A stretch of DNA of 64,000 bases, taken from the NCBI GenBank assembly GCA_016800925.1, contig JABCPU010000105.1, positions 118,724-182,723 on the forward strand. The letters are read 5' to 3'. Origin of the DNA: Suillus spraguei (Eukaryota > Basidiomycota > Agaricomycetes > Boletales > Suillaceae). Position numbers and translations under genes: made by a program. The notes beneath the pieces are model-generated. The model was given only the letters and a program-made list of their open reading frames with translations. It had not been told where the DNA came from and ran no database searches. How positions within the stretch are numbered: the stretch's first letter is position 1; each line of letters opens with the position of its first letter. Positions 36,541 through 48,824 of the stretch are shown piece by piece.

Positions 36541-37682
36541 TCAGGCTAGAGAGTAGTATAGTTCGTACATAAAATACAAGTAGCTGGGAATGTCTTGGTG
36601 ACCACATATTGGCAGTTCTGCATGAAAGACTGATTAGATAACATCATTGACGGCACACACCAGTTTTTGTGATGATGCCATTCTCCACTATCTCGGTGAT
36701 TCCGTCGAAGTTCCCGGTGTCATATTAGAGTGGTAGAGACTTCTCAGGAAACCTCTGTCCGCGACTGCACACAATATGTCAATACGACAAATTTGTCAGT
36801 CCATCATGCGCAGTCACGGGAGGCAGCGCCATTGATGACGGAGTAGGCGTGCTACGGCTCTGTGCGCACTGAGGCGTAACATTAAAAACAAAGTCGCCGT
36901 ATTTAGGACCTATATATGAGTCTTCAGTATGAAACAATGAGAAGAGGGTGCAGCAAGTGATAGGGATGACAGGGAGCGTTTGCATTGCAATGTCACGTTG
37001 TACCAGGGAGGGACTACCGGGCAAACCCAAGGCCAAACCTCTGTAGCGGGAGGTGGCGGCTCTATCTGGAGAACCGACTACGACAACCTAGCCGAGGACT
37101 ACCGACTACGAGCCAGGACTCCTGCCTGTGCTAGACACCTGGCACTCCCTAGGTCCCTGCGCCAGACCACCCTGCTCCAACGTATCATTTCTGAAGGCAC
37201 GGGCTCGCTCGTGGACCTTCGCAACCTTACATATTCAGTATAATTCTGCTAAAACAAGAACACACCTTCGGTCGACTCTCGAACGACATACTGTAATACT
37301 TCTACAGTAGCAAGACAGGAAATGCAATATTAGTACGAAACTCTTCGCGTTCTCACTCATGTAACGAAAAGTTGATGCAGTGAATGCTGTGGCTTTCGAA
37401 TGCATTGAGAACTGACGACGCAGTGCAATCTTGCTCACCCAGGTTTCATTGAATGGCACAAATGCAGGTTTGTTTGAGATCTAGTTCTGCTAAAATACGT
37501 CGGCAATGACGCATAAGAGTGAAGAGCGACACCTAGTATACGTCGGGTATAATAATCATGCAGGAACAACCGACTATTTGGTAGGTAGATCTTGGCAAGA
37601 CTTCACCCCATATCTTCAGCCTGGCATTGCACCTTGAGACTCGCACGGTATCCAACACTGTAAGTATCAGAGAAGGCCTGTT
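36528..37682. other. No gene seen
   Basis: About 1.15 kb between the hypothetical gene and the 3' end of the kinase. No recognisable frame or repeat. Confidence 0.4.
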
Positions 37683-39108
37683 TCAATCGGAAGGGCGAGG
37701 TATAGCTGAAACACGCCTGAGGATGAAGCCTATGCGTCGCCGCCAGTGTGCGGTTCCATAATACATGTTTTCCAGTACGCCGTCCTCCACAGAAATGACA
37801 CGGGAACGCAGTTTCCACGTACTAAGTGTTTGACGGATCGAGTCAAATCGCTTGACAATCGCTTCCATAGTAGGTCTCCCGCTGGGATTATCCTGCACCA
37901 TATCGTCAACGAGAGGTTTCAAGAACTCGAGCCCCGATCTGGCCTTATTTAGGGTCATAAGCAACAAACCCGAGGCAATGAGATCCGTAGGCACTCACAC
38001 ACAAGAATTGTTCTCTGATGACGTTTCCGAGATAATAGACGTCAGTGGGGAAAGGATTCATTGGAACGTCGATATTCTTCTGAAATTCTGGCACTGTTTT
38101 GTCGCCCCCAAATATTGGGTACTCCAGCGGGTTTTTCTCAGTGGCATCGTACCGGCGTGATAAGCCGAAATCAATTAAGTAGTATTTTGGCGGCCGCTGA
38201 GTACGAGTGAGATGATTTACATAGCCACTGAAGTCACGCTTCATGTGCGGCTGAGCGGGGTGATACGGTTCAGGGTAGAGATCTTTTGCATCCATCATGA
38301 TATTTCTTGACATGCAGTCGCTTGTAACGTGATGAGTTGAGCACATAAGACAATAGTGTCGCATTACCTACCGGTGCGCTACGTGATTAGTGTGCATGAA
38401 CGACAAGCCCTGCGATATATTATAGGGACAATATCACATTCAGGAGTAATTTTACTCACTTCAAATAACTGTCTAAGACATTCCACCACCTCGCCGACGG
38501 TGTCAAATCGAGGCATCATAAAATCAAGCAACAAAGGCATCACGAGGATTTGTTTTTCTTCTTCCTTCGGCACTGAGAGTACATCAAGAAATGGAACACA
38601 GTGGTTCTTGGGATCGGAGACAAGGTGTTCCATCATAAAATATTGCCCGATATCTACTTCATAAGGGTGTACTGATTTGTCCACAACTTTGAGCGAAATG
38701 TACAAGCCATCAGACATGCGAGTCGCATCGATGATCTGAGGGAACTGCGGCATTGTAAGTCGCTTGGTGATGCAGTCAAACTCTTATTTGCCTCACTTGG
38801 GATATGTGACCATCTTCACAAGTAAAGGGGTGACGCTGTGAACTCTCCCATGATGGTACCCATTCCGGGGCGTATCGAGGACGAAGTAAGTACCCATGAG
38901 CCTTTAACCATTGATATTGTTGACACCACCAAACTTCATATACAGATAAAGCTCCTGGTCTCTGTTCGCGTTCCGCTCCAAAAGCTTCGAACTCTCGTTG
39001 AGCTCTGAGAGTCTTGCGTCTCTCAAGTTCTGCGGCCTTTGCAGCCTTTCGTTCTGTCTTCGTCTTGACTTTCAGACTCTTGTCCTTCAAAGTGACAGTG
39101 TCGCCCAT
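37683..39108 (-). CDS. Protein-kinase-like protein (agaricomycete HRDC-type family)
   Basis: Five exons (39108-38797, 38744-38460, 38409-38372, 38320-37999, 37943-37683) join in phase to 405 aa. A basic helix (KTKTERKAAKAAELERRKTL) precedes LSVYEVWWCQQYQWLKAHGY and LRPRYAPEWVPSW, a lead-in I know from this mushroom family. The kinase fold has the ATP-lysine strand (GLYISLKVVDKS), HTNHVAHRDCMSRNIMMD (HRD with N), YYLIDFGLSRRY (DFG) and DMVQDNPSGRPTMEAIVKRF. Catalytic residues are all present, so it may be active, but the glycine-rich loop is not evident. Its substrate and role are unknown. The gene lies between the two duplication copies. Confidence 0.85.
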
Positions 39109-39924
39109 GCAGGTTAGGTGCAAGTAAATGGCAGCGTTAGTAGTTCCGAAATTTAGAGGTGTAAACAAACGTACACATGGACCATTTCGAGTCTCGACCT
39201 ACTAGTATGTAAGTACATACTTTGTACTAGTATGCGTGCAACAGTTTCAAAATTACAATCGACCCCCAGAAACCGTTCATTCCGCTATACGTTTATTTTC
39301 AGCATTAAATATCCATGAGCAAGCACCTTGATGCACAAGTACTTAAATGTACTCGACTGTGGGATTTGTGTTTATTACCCAGAACTCAATCATGCCTTCT
39401 GAGCCAGATCATCGAACCTTTTCATTCCTGTAAGCCTTGGTACACCTGCTCAATATGATCGGTTCATCTTCCCTCTGATGAGACTGAAGGATCAAAGCGG
39501 TCTTGCGCAAGCTGATCTAGTCCTTGAAGCCACGCTGGATGAAGTATTCAAGATACGCGAACCACTGATAAGACACAGGTCCAAGACTTAGTTGCCGCAA
39601 CGAAGCTAGCTTATGACAAGTTTGTCTCTTTGCGCACTTGATAATGTTGAACTTTTGATCTGTCATATTCATATTTCAGACTGGTTCTTGAACGAGATAG
39701 ACTAGAACAACAAAAAAAATCGATCAACCCGTTGAAATTATTTTCAGCATATCGTTCTACTAGGTTGCTTGTAGAAGCAGGGAAAAAGTTGTACACAAAC
39801 ACTAGGGTAATATTAACCTATTCCGCGTGTTTAATACGGTGTCTGATCCACCTCTGCAGACCACATCGGAGAGGATACGAAGACAATTACTTTCTGTCGC
39901 TTCAACAAACGTTGAGCGTGTAGA
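39109..39924. other. No confident gene
   Basis: About 800 bases. A possible decayed frame around 39460-39590 reads FIFPLMRLKDQSGLAQADLV, but it lacks splice or start support. Confidence 0.35.
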
Positions 39925-40239
39925 ATGTCTGTGCCAATCATCGCTCGTCCTGCTGGATCACCTGAGCTCAACGTTTACCTAGATGATAAATTGCCGTCCG
40001 ATACTCCCATTGGCGGAATCGCTGTTCCACTAGATGAGCCACTGGATGAACCCACAGCTTCGTATTTCACTGAAGCTGCGAATTTCATTGCATCCCAAGC
40101 GGACCTGCTTTATGAGGGAAATCCATTTACCGATGGTTCACAAGTAGAAGACTGTAAGAATATTGTATCTGCCTGGTGTCTCAATACTTACCTGCATGAT
40201 CATAAGCTGGAGCTAGTGTGGGAGCTGAACCCAGTTTAA
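39925..40239 (+). CDS. Hypothetical 104-aa protein
   Basis: Single-exon frame with ATG 39925, reading MSVPIIARPAGSPELNVYLD and ending LHDHKLELVWELNPV. It is acidic and Pro-rich with a repeat-like PLDEPLDEPT. No signal peptide or membrane segment; no family recognised. Composition is coding-like, and the stop is followed by AT-rich sequence. Confidence 0.4.
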   Translation: MSVPIIARPAGSPELNVYLDDKLPSDTPIGGIAVPLDEPLDEPTASYFTEAANFIASQADLLYEGNPFTDGSQVEDCKNIVSAWCLNTYLHDHKLELVWELNPV

Positions 40240-40794
40240 CTATAGACTTGACAACCAATCACGACGGAGTTGCATCACCAAGTAGTTAGTGCTTGCCTTT
40301 CCGAAGCATCTTCGCCGGGATCTGGTAACAACTATTTTATTTTCAATAATAGTTATGTTGCCTCGAAATCTATCATAAGCATACCAACTTTGGACCATGG
40401 TGGATCGTACAATCAAGGGTCTTGTTCGTACTCTCCCCATTTATCTTGTATCATTGCCATCTACTAATCAATTACTTCAGCTGCCGCTAACGTTGTCGAT
40501 GTTTGAGTTTTGTCAATGGACCATGGCGTTGCAGGCCCAATCTCTCTGACCACTTTACCGTGCCGTTTCTTGTAAGTCCTGCAGCTTAAATCTTCTACAA
40601 GTCCACTATGTCAACACAATTGTTTTGAAGGATGTAGTACTGTACTTGGAAATAATTACGCTCACTGAGAATTCTTTATGTAAATTTTCCAAACGGGTGC
40701 AGTGATTCATTCATGCTGTGGTGATCATATTTCAAGTAATATGTACAGTGCTGTGCATGACATGAAGCTATTATCTTTCCATCTGCACACGATG

Positions 40795-41706
40795 GACCTA
40801 CTCACTACATTTTCGTACTCCGCGATAATCAAAACTTAAATATATATCGCACAAAAATGATTGATTTCTATCGAAATCTGATCTAGTGCATGTGTATTGT
40901 ACGTGGTATACAGCGTACGAGGTTTTTTACGTTGATCGAGCGCCAGGGGGGGGGGGGGGGGGGAGCGACTCGTGTCGCACACTCAGAGACTAGTACAATG
41001 ACGAGCACTTAGACTCCACGCAAGTCAGCCTGCATTCCTGTCTTTCAAATGTCAGTTTCACCTCTGCGTTAGAAGTAAATGTTACTGTTACTGATACTTG
41101 CTGTTTGTTTCACTGGCTCAATTTTGCAAGCGCTCAAAATGCCATGTAAGATAAGGTGAGTCAGAAACTACGTACAGCTGCAAGTGGCAACCTACGGTGA
41201 AAAAGAAAAAGATGTAGTAAGTACTTCTAGATATAAATATTGAACAAGGGGAGTGCCTAACTCATCTATGGCATGGGACAATTGGGTCAAGACATAGACT
41301 GTGTTGATTTCGTCAACTCGTGTGTTGATTCACCCACAATAAATATTGACTCAGATGATGCCACTGGAGCAAGTGAGCGACACATTTCTGAACTCATTGC
41401 TGTCGTATGCTGATTAGTCCTCTAGCACGCAATACCCCCGATGACATATTTCAACCACTGCAACCACCGTCTACAATGACTTACCACCATCAGATAACTC
41501 ATGCCAGGAGTCGTGAGCATTCCATGTGTTTCAACGGCACAGTAGCGAATAGCCCCACAATCAACATCTGGTCTGCGTGTGCTTCTGGTACCAGTGAGTA
41601 TATTTATTGATGTGATATGGGCTCTGTATTGATTAAATTATTCAGTTGATATGGTTGTTCCTAGTCGCACACGAGCCTACTGAACGCCTGGAGATGTCAG
41701 TCTGGG
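40795..41706. repeat. Segmental duplication, copy 2 (truncated by LTR)
   Basis: See copy 1 at 34585-36540. The second block (from 41282) matches copy 1 almost base for base through GCCTACTGAAC and GGAGATGTCAG, then ends at the inverted LTR at 41707. An in-frame ATG at 41273 precedes LGQDIDCVDFVNS. The copy also holds an 18-base G run at 40946-40963. Confidence 0.8.
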
Positions 41707-42180
41707 TGTCACAACCCACAAACGAATTAACGCAAGGGCAGAAACTAGGACTCAAACAAAGGTTGTCACAAGAAAAGAGAAGAGCAAGGATGTCTTGGAT
41801 TGCTACTATGTAGATACAAGAGGTTTGAACTAAAGAACTACTACAGCGAAACTAACTAACTATATACACATATTGAAACTGAGATATAAACTGAGTTTGA
41901 AACTACTAGCCAATCATAAAATAGAAATGAGAATCATACAATGTGATAGTTGTGACATTGTTATGACATCATATTCTAGAAGGTTCTAAGATCACATGAT
42001 ACCATCTTATCTTATCTTATCCGATAGCATCATAAAAGATCTCTTTGTCTTCATCAGGAAGTTTGGTTATAGAAGCGGATATGGGGATTTCGATAGGATT
42101 TGGGTTTGTCTTAGCGCTGGGTTTAGACGCTTTAGGGAAATTGAGAAAGGAATAATGATTTGTATTTGGAATTCGTGACA
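41707..42180 (-). mobile_element. Solo LTR of the Ty3/gypsy element, inverted
   Basis: 474 bp starting TGTCACAACCCAC and ending GGAATTCGTGACA, the reverse complement of the LTRs at 42312 and 48351 with scattered differences. The 5 bases on its left (CTGGG) do not match those on its right (CCTGG), but they are the reverse complement of the 5 bases left of the next LTR (CCCAG). Confidence 0.92.
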
Positions 42181-42311
42181 CCTGGCTAACGAGCGTTTTA
42201 GTTACCTGTTATCTAGGTTCTTTAACCATCAATATGAGTTCTTTTCAAGAGACTGAGATTTACCTGTTATCTAGCGCATCCGCTCCCCACCTTATCATCT
42301 CATAATCCCAG

Positions 42312-42786
42312 TGTCACGAATTCCAAATACAAATCATTATTCCTTTCTCAATTTCCCTAAAGCATCTAAACCCAGCGCTAAGACAAACCCTAACCCTATC
42401 GAAATTCCCATATCCACTTCTATAACCGAACTTCCTGATGAAGACGAAGAGATCTTTTATGATGCTATTGGATAAGATAAGATAAGATGGTATCATGTGA
42501 TCTTAGAACCTTCTAGAATATGATGTCATAACAATGTCACAACTATCACATTGTACGATTCTCATCTCTATTTTATGATTGGCTAGTAGTTTCAAACTCA
42601 GTTTATATCTCAGTTTCAATATGTGTATATAGTTAGCTAGTTTTGCTGTAGTAGTTCTTTAGTTCAAACCTCTTGTATCTACAACTGTAGCAATCCAAGA
42701 CGTCCTTGCTCCTCTCTCTTCTTGTGATAACCTTAGTTTGAGTCCTAGTCTCTGCCCTTGCATTAATTCGTTTGTGGGTTGTGACA
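42312..42786 (+). repeat. 5' LTR of the gypsy element
   Basis: 475 bp. It contains a TATA-like TATATA at 42626-42631 and, 35 bases on, AGTTCAAACCT (42661-42671), the presumed transcript start. Confidence 0.93.
42626..42671 (+). promoter_or_regulatory. LTR promoter: TATA box and predicted transcript start
   Basis: TATATA at 42626 lies 35 bases upstream of AGTTCAAACCT. The latter is the reverse complement of the primer site at 42789-42799, as expected if transcripts begin there and prime their own reverse transcription. Confidence 0.6.
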
Positions 42787-42788
42787 TT

Positions 42789-42799
42789 AGGTTTGAACT
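42789..42799 (+). other. Primer-binding site, self-priming type
   Basis: AGGTTTGAACT begins two bases after the 5' LTR and is an 11/11 reverse complement of AGTTCAAACCT inside the LTR. No tRNA-like TGG start is present. Confidence 0.65.
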
Positions 42800-43564
42800 T
42801 TAGGGGACTCCGACTCGCATACCGCTGCACACATTTTCTTCTAGACTCCTCTTCAATGATAGTACTGTTGTAGATGACTCTTAGAAGTCTCTCATCATCT
42901 TTCTGTACACATTTGTAAAGGCACTTGCACTTGCAGACCAGTACAAAACATTTTGTCTTGCCTGACCTTAAAAAAGTTGCGATCTTTCTTCTCCCCTTTG
43001 CTCATTTGAGTGCACTTCTACCAATAGTCTTTTGTAGTTAGTAGACCTCTACCAGGCCCAGCCTTACATTGCTGCTGCTAGTAGATGGTGGACGAGCAAC
43101 ATTAGGTGTTTGATCTGTGACCTCAGTGCTGGCCCAAGACCCTGCCTGCTGAGCTCTACAATAATTTCCTTTTATGATAGCTTCTTTTCATACGATAGAA
43201 GGTCTAGTCTTCTTCTGAGTATTTAGTGGAATTGCCTCGTTGTTCAAGATAGACTGGTCGCTTGTAAGCTTCGGCTGGAAGAGCACTGTGTCCCTCGAGA
43301 TAACTTTTCCCACTTGGAAGATCACAAAAACCTTTACTATAGTTTTCTAGTTAGTAAATAGGGAAGCGCCTAGTAGGGTTGATTAAAGAACCCTTTAGGA
43401 CCTGAGTATGTGGTAGATCCGATCAGATATCGGGGACCGCTCATTTTTCCATTTACATACTTCTTTTCCCATCTCCTTTTCATCATCTTTCCTATTCGGG
43501 TTGACCGTTATGACTAGTCCACCACAGACATCAGTAAATTGGGTTCCAGAACACAACTGGTACT

Positions 43565-44589
43565 ATGTCTGCTCCCACCACTACCATTCACAGTGAACAA
43601 GCTTTGGCTGAGTATATTGCAAATGCTATCAACGTTGCAATTGCTCCAGTCCAAGAACAAGTTCAAAGACTCAGGGATATGAACGATGCTCTACAAGACC
43701 AGGATGAAAAACTCCACGAAGAACTTCGTCAATATAGGGAAAGAATTGATGAACTAGAAGCAAAACCTAAATCAACAGGAGGAGCTCCCAAAATTGCGAA
43801 GCCAACAGAGTTCACTGGAGGAAAAGATTCCATTGACGTTGAAACATTCCTGGAACAAGTATCCCTCTACCTCACACAATACCCTAACGCAACGCAACAA
43901 CAACACCTCAGTTTAATGTTGTCTTATCTTAAGGGAAATGCCAGAAAATGGGCAGAACCTTACATTAAAAACAAGCTGCAGGAGAATTGGACTTCCAAGA
44001 CTTCTTAGAGGAGTTCTCACACATGTTTAAAGATGCAAAGGCCATTAGAGAATTAGAGACCCTTAGGCAAGGATCTAGTTCTGTTCCAGAATACATTGCA
44101 TCTTTCAAACAGAAGTCGGTTTTCACGAACTTCTCCGATTATGACCTCCGCCTCAAACTCCGATCTGGTCTACAAACCTGGATCAAAGAACAACTCGCTC
44201 ATGTTGCACTCAAGGACAAGAACATTCTCAATAAACTGATTGAAAGAGCAGTAGAAATTGGGCAAAACTTTGAAGAGTTGGATGCAGAGAAGAAGCGAAA
44301 CACCTGGTGGACTCCCAAGTCTAACAGTGGAGTTCCTTCTTCATCAAGGGCTGGACCCAGTAACAGTGACACTATGGATGTCGACTCTGGAAGGCAAAAG
44401 AATGCCCCCAAACCGCAAGGAAAGCCTGGTGCTTTCAAATGTTACAGATGCGGTGGAGAAGGCCATATGGCTAGGAACTGTAAAGAAGCACCGAAACCAG
44501 TGCAAGTGAAGGCATCGTCTGCCAAAGAAGAAACCACACCTAAATGGTTCAAGGACTGGTTATCCTGCAAAGAAGGCAAGGGTTTTTAG
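43565..44589 (+). pseudogene. gag of the gypsy element
   Basis: ATG 43565. An N-terminal coiled coil (QEQVQRLRDMNDALQDQDEK) leads into the Ty3-type capsid (FTGGKDSIDVETFLEQVSLY, LKGNARKWAEPYI). One base is lost near 43990, after which the frame continues DFLEEFSHMFKDAKAIREL and LRLKLRSGLQTWIKEQLAHV. A CCHC zinc knuckle CYRCGGEGHMARNC is intact near 44440-44480. The original protein would be about 340 aa, and it bound element RNA in the particle. The protease region follows in another frame. Confidence 0.88.
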
Positions 44590-47500
44590 AAGGGTTGAAG
44601 TCAGAGTCTGCAGACCTAGACCCGAACAATCAATTCTCTATTCTTTCTAGTTTTTCAGATGTAACGGAAGTGTATATACGATCCAAATCAGAGCATTTTT
44701 ATATTCTGATTACACTGAAAGGAAAGAACAGACAAGCAGATGTAAAAGCACTTGTGGATTGTGGTGCATCAACATTATTCATAAGCGAAAGATTTGTAAA
44801 GAACAATGATGTCTGGTGTCATAAATTATTGCGTCCCATACCAGTCAAGAACATTGATGGCTCCTTAAATGCCGCCAGAGCTATGACAAGATTCGCTGAA
44901 ATAGGATTAAAGATTGGAGATCATGAAGAAGATAAAGCAGCATTCATGGTTACAGATCTAGGAAGCGATGATGTCATTATCGGTATAGATTGGCTAAGGT
45001 ACCATAATCCGGAGATTGATTGGAACGCGGGACGATTTGCTCTTACACGATGCCCAGTCAAGTGTGAGACTAAAAAAGAAAAAAGACAAAAAAATAGAGA
45101 AAAACGAAAAACCCAAAAACAGGGTGACTTGCCAGATCTGATTCCCATGGAAGAGGTAGATGACGACGAAGGCATGGCAAGAAGAGGGCGATGGTTGAGG
45201 AAATAGAAGATGAAGATAGTCCAAAGAATGAATGGATTAGATATAAAGCTTCTATCGCCACAGAACAAAAAGTAGCAGAGGAAGCTACTAAGAACAAAAA
45301 GTCTGTAGAAGAAATGGTTCCAGACTGGCTCCACGATTACCTGGGTGTATTCTCAGAAGAGGAATCAAAGAGATTTCCTGAAAGAAAGAAATGGGATCAT
45401 GTGATAGATCTCAAAGATGAGAATGATCTTCCACTGAATGCAAAACCGTATCCTTTATCACCCAAAGAAATGGACACACTGAAAGATTGGTTAAAAGCCG
45501 AAACTGCATTAGGACGTATTAGAGATTCACAATCTCCTGTTGCAGCACCTTTCTTCTTTGTGGCCAAAAAAGATGGTAAATTACGACCAGTAATGGACTA
45601 TAGAAAGCTCAATGAGAAAACGGTTAAAAATGCATACTCTTTACCGAGATCTCAAGATCTAATTGATGCTTTAACTGGTGCCACAATGTACTCCAAAATG
45701 GATGTATGATGGGGATACAATAATATTCGGATGAAAGAAGGAGATGAGTGGAAGGCAGCCTTCAAAACGCCTTTTGGTCACCATGAACCAACTGTAATGT
45801 ATTTGGGTTGACAAATTCTCCAGCAACTTTCCAGACCATGATGAATAAATATTTAGAGATCTATTGATGGAAAGATGGTGTTGTCTACATCGATGACATC
45901 TTGGTCTTTACAAATGGAAATAAGGAGCAACACCGAAAAGTCATACAAGAAGTACTCAAATGATTAAAAGATAATGATCTGTTCTTGAAACCAGAGAAAT
46001 GTAGTTTTGAACAGTCTAAAGTCGAATTCTTAGGGTTGATTGTGGAAAAAGGCAATGTATCTATGGACCCTGTGAAAGTAGAAGGAGTATTAAAATGGCC
46101 TGTTCCCAAATGCGTAAAAGACATACAAGCATCATGGGTTTTGCCAACTTCTATCGAAGATTCATATTGGGGTTCTCAGATATAGCTAGACCAATGAATG
46201 ATTTGCTAAGAAAAGATGTTCCATGGAATTGGACGGAGAAACAACAACATGCATTTGATGAATTGAAGAAACGATTCACAGAAGCTCCGCTCCTAGTAAT
46301 GCCAGATGTTGAGAAAAAGAAAAGAATAGAGACCGATGCTTCTGATTATGCATCTGGTGCAGTACTTTCTCAACAGATGGAAGATGGACTATGGCATCCT
46401 GTCGCTTATTATTCAAAGTCAATGAATGATGCAGAACGAAAATTATGACATTCATGACAAAGAATTTTAGCAATCATTCAAGTGTTAGAAGAGTGGAGGC
46501 ACTATTGCAGGGAGCACCTCACCCTGTGGAGATCTGGACTGATCATAAGAATCTCGAGTATTTCATGACGAGTCAAAAATTGACACGAAGGCAAGCCAGA
46601 TGGAGTCTGTTCCTAGCGGAGTATGAATTTACACTCCAACATAAGCCTGGTGTAGTCAATGATAAGGCCGATCATCTGTCTCGGAGATCAGACCACAGAG
46701 GGGGGGTAGAAAATAACAATTCTGATCGCATTTTGCTTAAACCGGAATTTTTCAAAATCAATGCTGCTAAAAGAGGCCAATTCTTATAGAAGGAAAAAAA
46801 TCTCTCTCAAAAAGATTAGACAATGTACAGAACGAGAGCCTGAAGTATGAAAGCGCTAGAAACACTAAAAGCAGCACCGGTGCAATTGCGTAGAGGAGTC
46901 GAAGAATGGAATGTTGAAGATGATTGGTGTTATTCGAGGATTGGTCTATGTTCCAAATGATAAAGAAATCTGCCGAGAATTCTAGAGTTATTCCATGACT
47001 CACCACCGGCTGGACATCCTGGACAGTGCCAAAAACCTTAGAATCTAATTTCCAGAAAACTGTTGGTGGCCAATGATGACAAAAAGTGTTCATGACTATG
47101 TAGATGGTTGCGATCATTGCAGACAAACAAAGGTCTATCCTAGTAAACCGACGGGACCTTTACAGCCAAATGAAGTTCCAGAAGGACCTTGGCAAACATT
47201 ACATGTGACCTGATTGTGGACCTACCAAAGAGTGAAGGGTGTGATAGCATTTTTGTTGTCGTTGATCGATTTACGAAACAAGCACATTTATTCCCACCAA
47301 TAAAGAAGTAGACTCGAAGGAAATTGCCAAGCTATTTTTAAAAATGTATGGAAACATCATGGAACACCAAAGAAAGTGATTTCAGATAGAGGAACACAGT
47401 TTGTATCAAAATTTATGGGACAAATGTCAAAAAGATTAGGCACAAAATGGTCTGCTTCGACTGCCTATCATCCCCATACGGACGGACAAACAGAACCGTA

Positions 47501-48330
47501 AATCAAGAAGTTGAACAATATTTACGCCTGTTTACCTCTTATAGACAAAATGATGGGTATCTTGGTTGCCGATTGCAGAATTCTCGCATAATAACGCAGT
47601 CACAGTCACCGGTCATAGCCCTTTCAAAGTTCTATATGGATATAATCCAGAATTCACAATATCTCCTAATTCCAACTCCCGTATTCCCGTTGCCGAGGAA
47701 AGAGTGGATCAAATGAAAGAAGCAAGAGATGATGCGGAAAATACTTTGAAACTAGTCAATGAACAAATGAAACGGTTCTATGACAAAGGAGTAAAAGACG
47801 CACCACAGTATAAAAAGGGAGACAAAGTCTGGCTAGACGCAAAAAACATTAAACAATCGTCCAAGTCAAAAATTGTCAGATCGTGTCCTGGGCCCTTTGA
47901 AATACTAGAGAAGATTGGTGAAGTGGCTATAAATTGAAATTACCGGCAAATTATCAGATCCATCCTGTTTTCCATGTTCAATTACTCACTCCATACTATG
48001 CATCTCAAATGATCCCTCATTCTCAACCCACCCACCACCTCCTGACATAGTTGATGATCAGGAAGAATTTGTTGTAGAAGAAGTATTAGATAGCCGATTA
48101 TTCCGAGGAAAGCTGCAATACCGAGTAAAATGGGAAGGATATCCGATAGAAGAATCGACATGGGAACCAGAAGAAAACATAAAGAATTCCCCAATTCTTA
48201 TAGCGGAGTTTCATAAAAAGAATCCCACGGCGGCTAAAACCAAAAGAATTCAAGGTTCTATACTTAATTCGGAAGATTTCAAGAAATGGAGAACGCGTAA
48301 CATCAGACCTTCATACATTCGCGATGACGC
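44590..48330 (+). pseudogene. pol of the gypsy element (PR-RT-RNase H-IN-chromodomain)
   Basis: Protease: ALVDCGASTLFISERF and VIIGIDWL; the usual D-S/T-G triad reads DCG. Reverse transcriptase: APFFFVAKKDGKLRPVMDYR, an in-frame TGA at 45707-45709 after YSKMDV, the catalytic YIDD at 45886-45897, and FLKPEKCSFEQSKVEFLGLI. RNase H: IETDASDYASGAVLSQQ and EIWTDHKNLEYF. Integrase: the zinc-binding His-Cys region around 46990-47120 (DGCDHCRQTKVYPSKP), then ISDRGTQFVSK and STAYHPHTDGQTE. A chromodomain (about 48062-48230: VEEVLDSRLFRG, YRVKWEGYP, STWEPEENI) ends the protein and would target modified histone tails. At least eight stops or shifts make the whole unit inactive. Confidence 0.9.
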
Positions 48331-48337
48331 TCATCCT

Positions 48338-48347
48338 AGAGAGGGGG
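48338..48347 (+). other. Polypurine tract
   Basis: AGAGAGGGGG three bases before the 3' LTR (GTAATGTCAC follows), the normal place for plus-strand priming. Confidence 0.7.
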
Positions 48348-48350
48348 TAA

Positions 48351-48824
48351 TGTCACGAATTCCAAATACAAATCATTACTCTTTTCTCAATTTCCCTAAA
48401 GCGTCTAAACCCAGCGCTAAAACAAACCCAAATCCTATCGAAATCCCCATATCCACTTCTATAACCGAACTTCCTGATGAAGAAGAAGAGATCTTTTATG
48501 ATGCTATCGGATAAGATAAGATAAGATAGTATCACATGATCTTAGAACCTTCTAGAATATGATGTCATAACAATGTCACAACTATCACATTGTACGATTC
48601 TGTTTCTATTTTATGATTGGCTAGTAGTTTCAAACTCAGTTTATATCTCAGTTTCAATATGTGTATATAGTTAGCTAGTTTCACTGTAGTAGTTCTTTAG
48701 TTCAAACCTCTTGTATCTACAACTGTAGCAATCCAAGACATCCTTGCTCCTCTCTCTCTTTGTGATAACCTTAGTTTGAGTCCTAGTCTCTGCCCTTGCG
48801 TTAATTCGTTTGTGGGTTGTGACA
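48351..48824 (+). repeat. 3' LTR of the gypsy element
   Basis: 474 bp, TGTCACGAATTCC...GGGTTGTGACA. It abuts the copia fragment directly. Confidence 0.93.

Larger units (their letters stand above)
42312..48824 (+). mobile_element. Ty3/gypsy chromovirus (Tf1/sushi-like), decayed
   Basis: Two direct LTRs (42312-42786 and 48351-48824, TGTCAC...GTGACA) enclose gag, protease, reverse transcriptase, RNase H, integrase and a chromodomain, in that order. Primer and polypurine sites are visible. Many stops and frameshifts make it non-autonomous. The two LTRs differ at only a few positions. The flanks CCCAG and TTGCT are not a target duplication, so at least one end has been rearranged. Confidence 0.95.
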
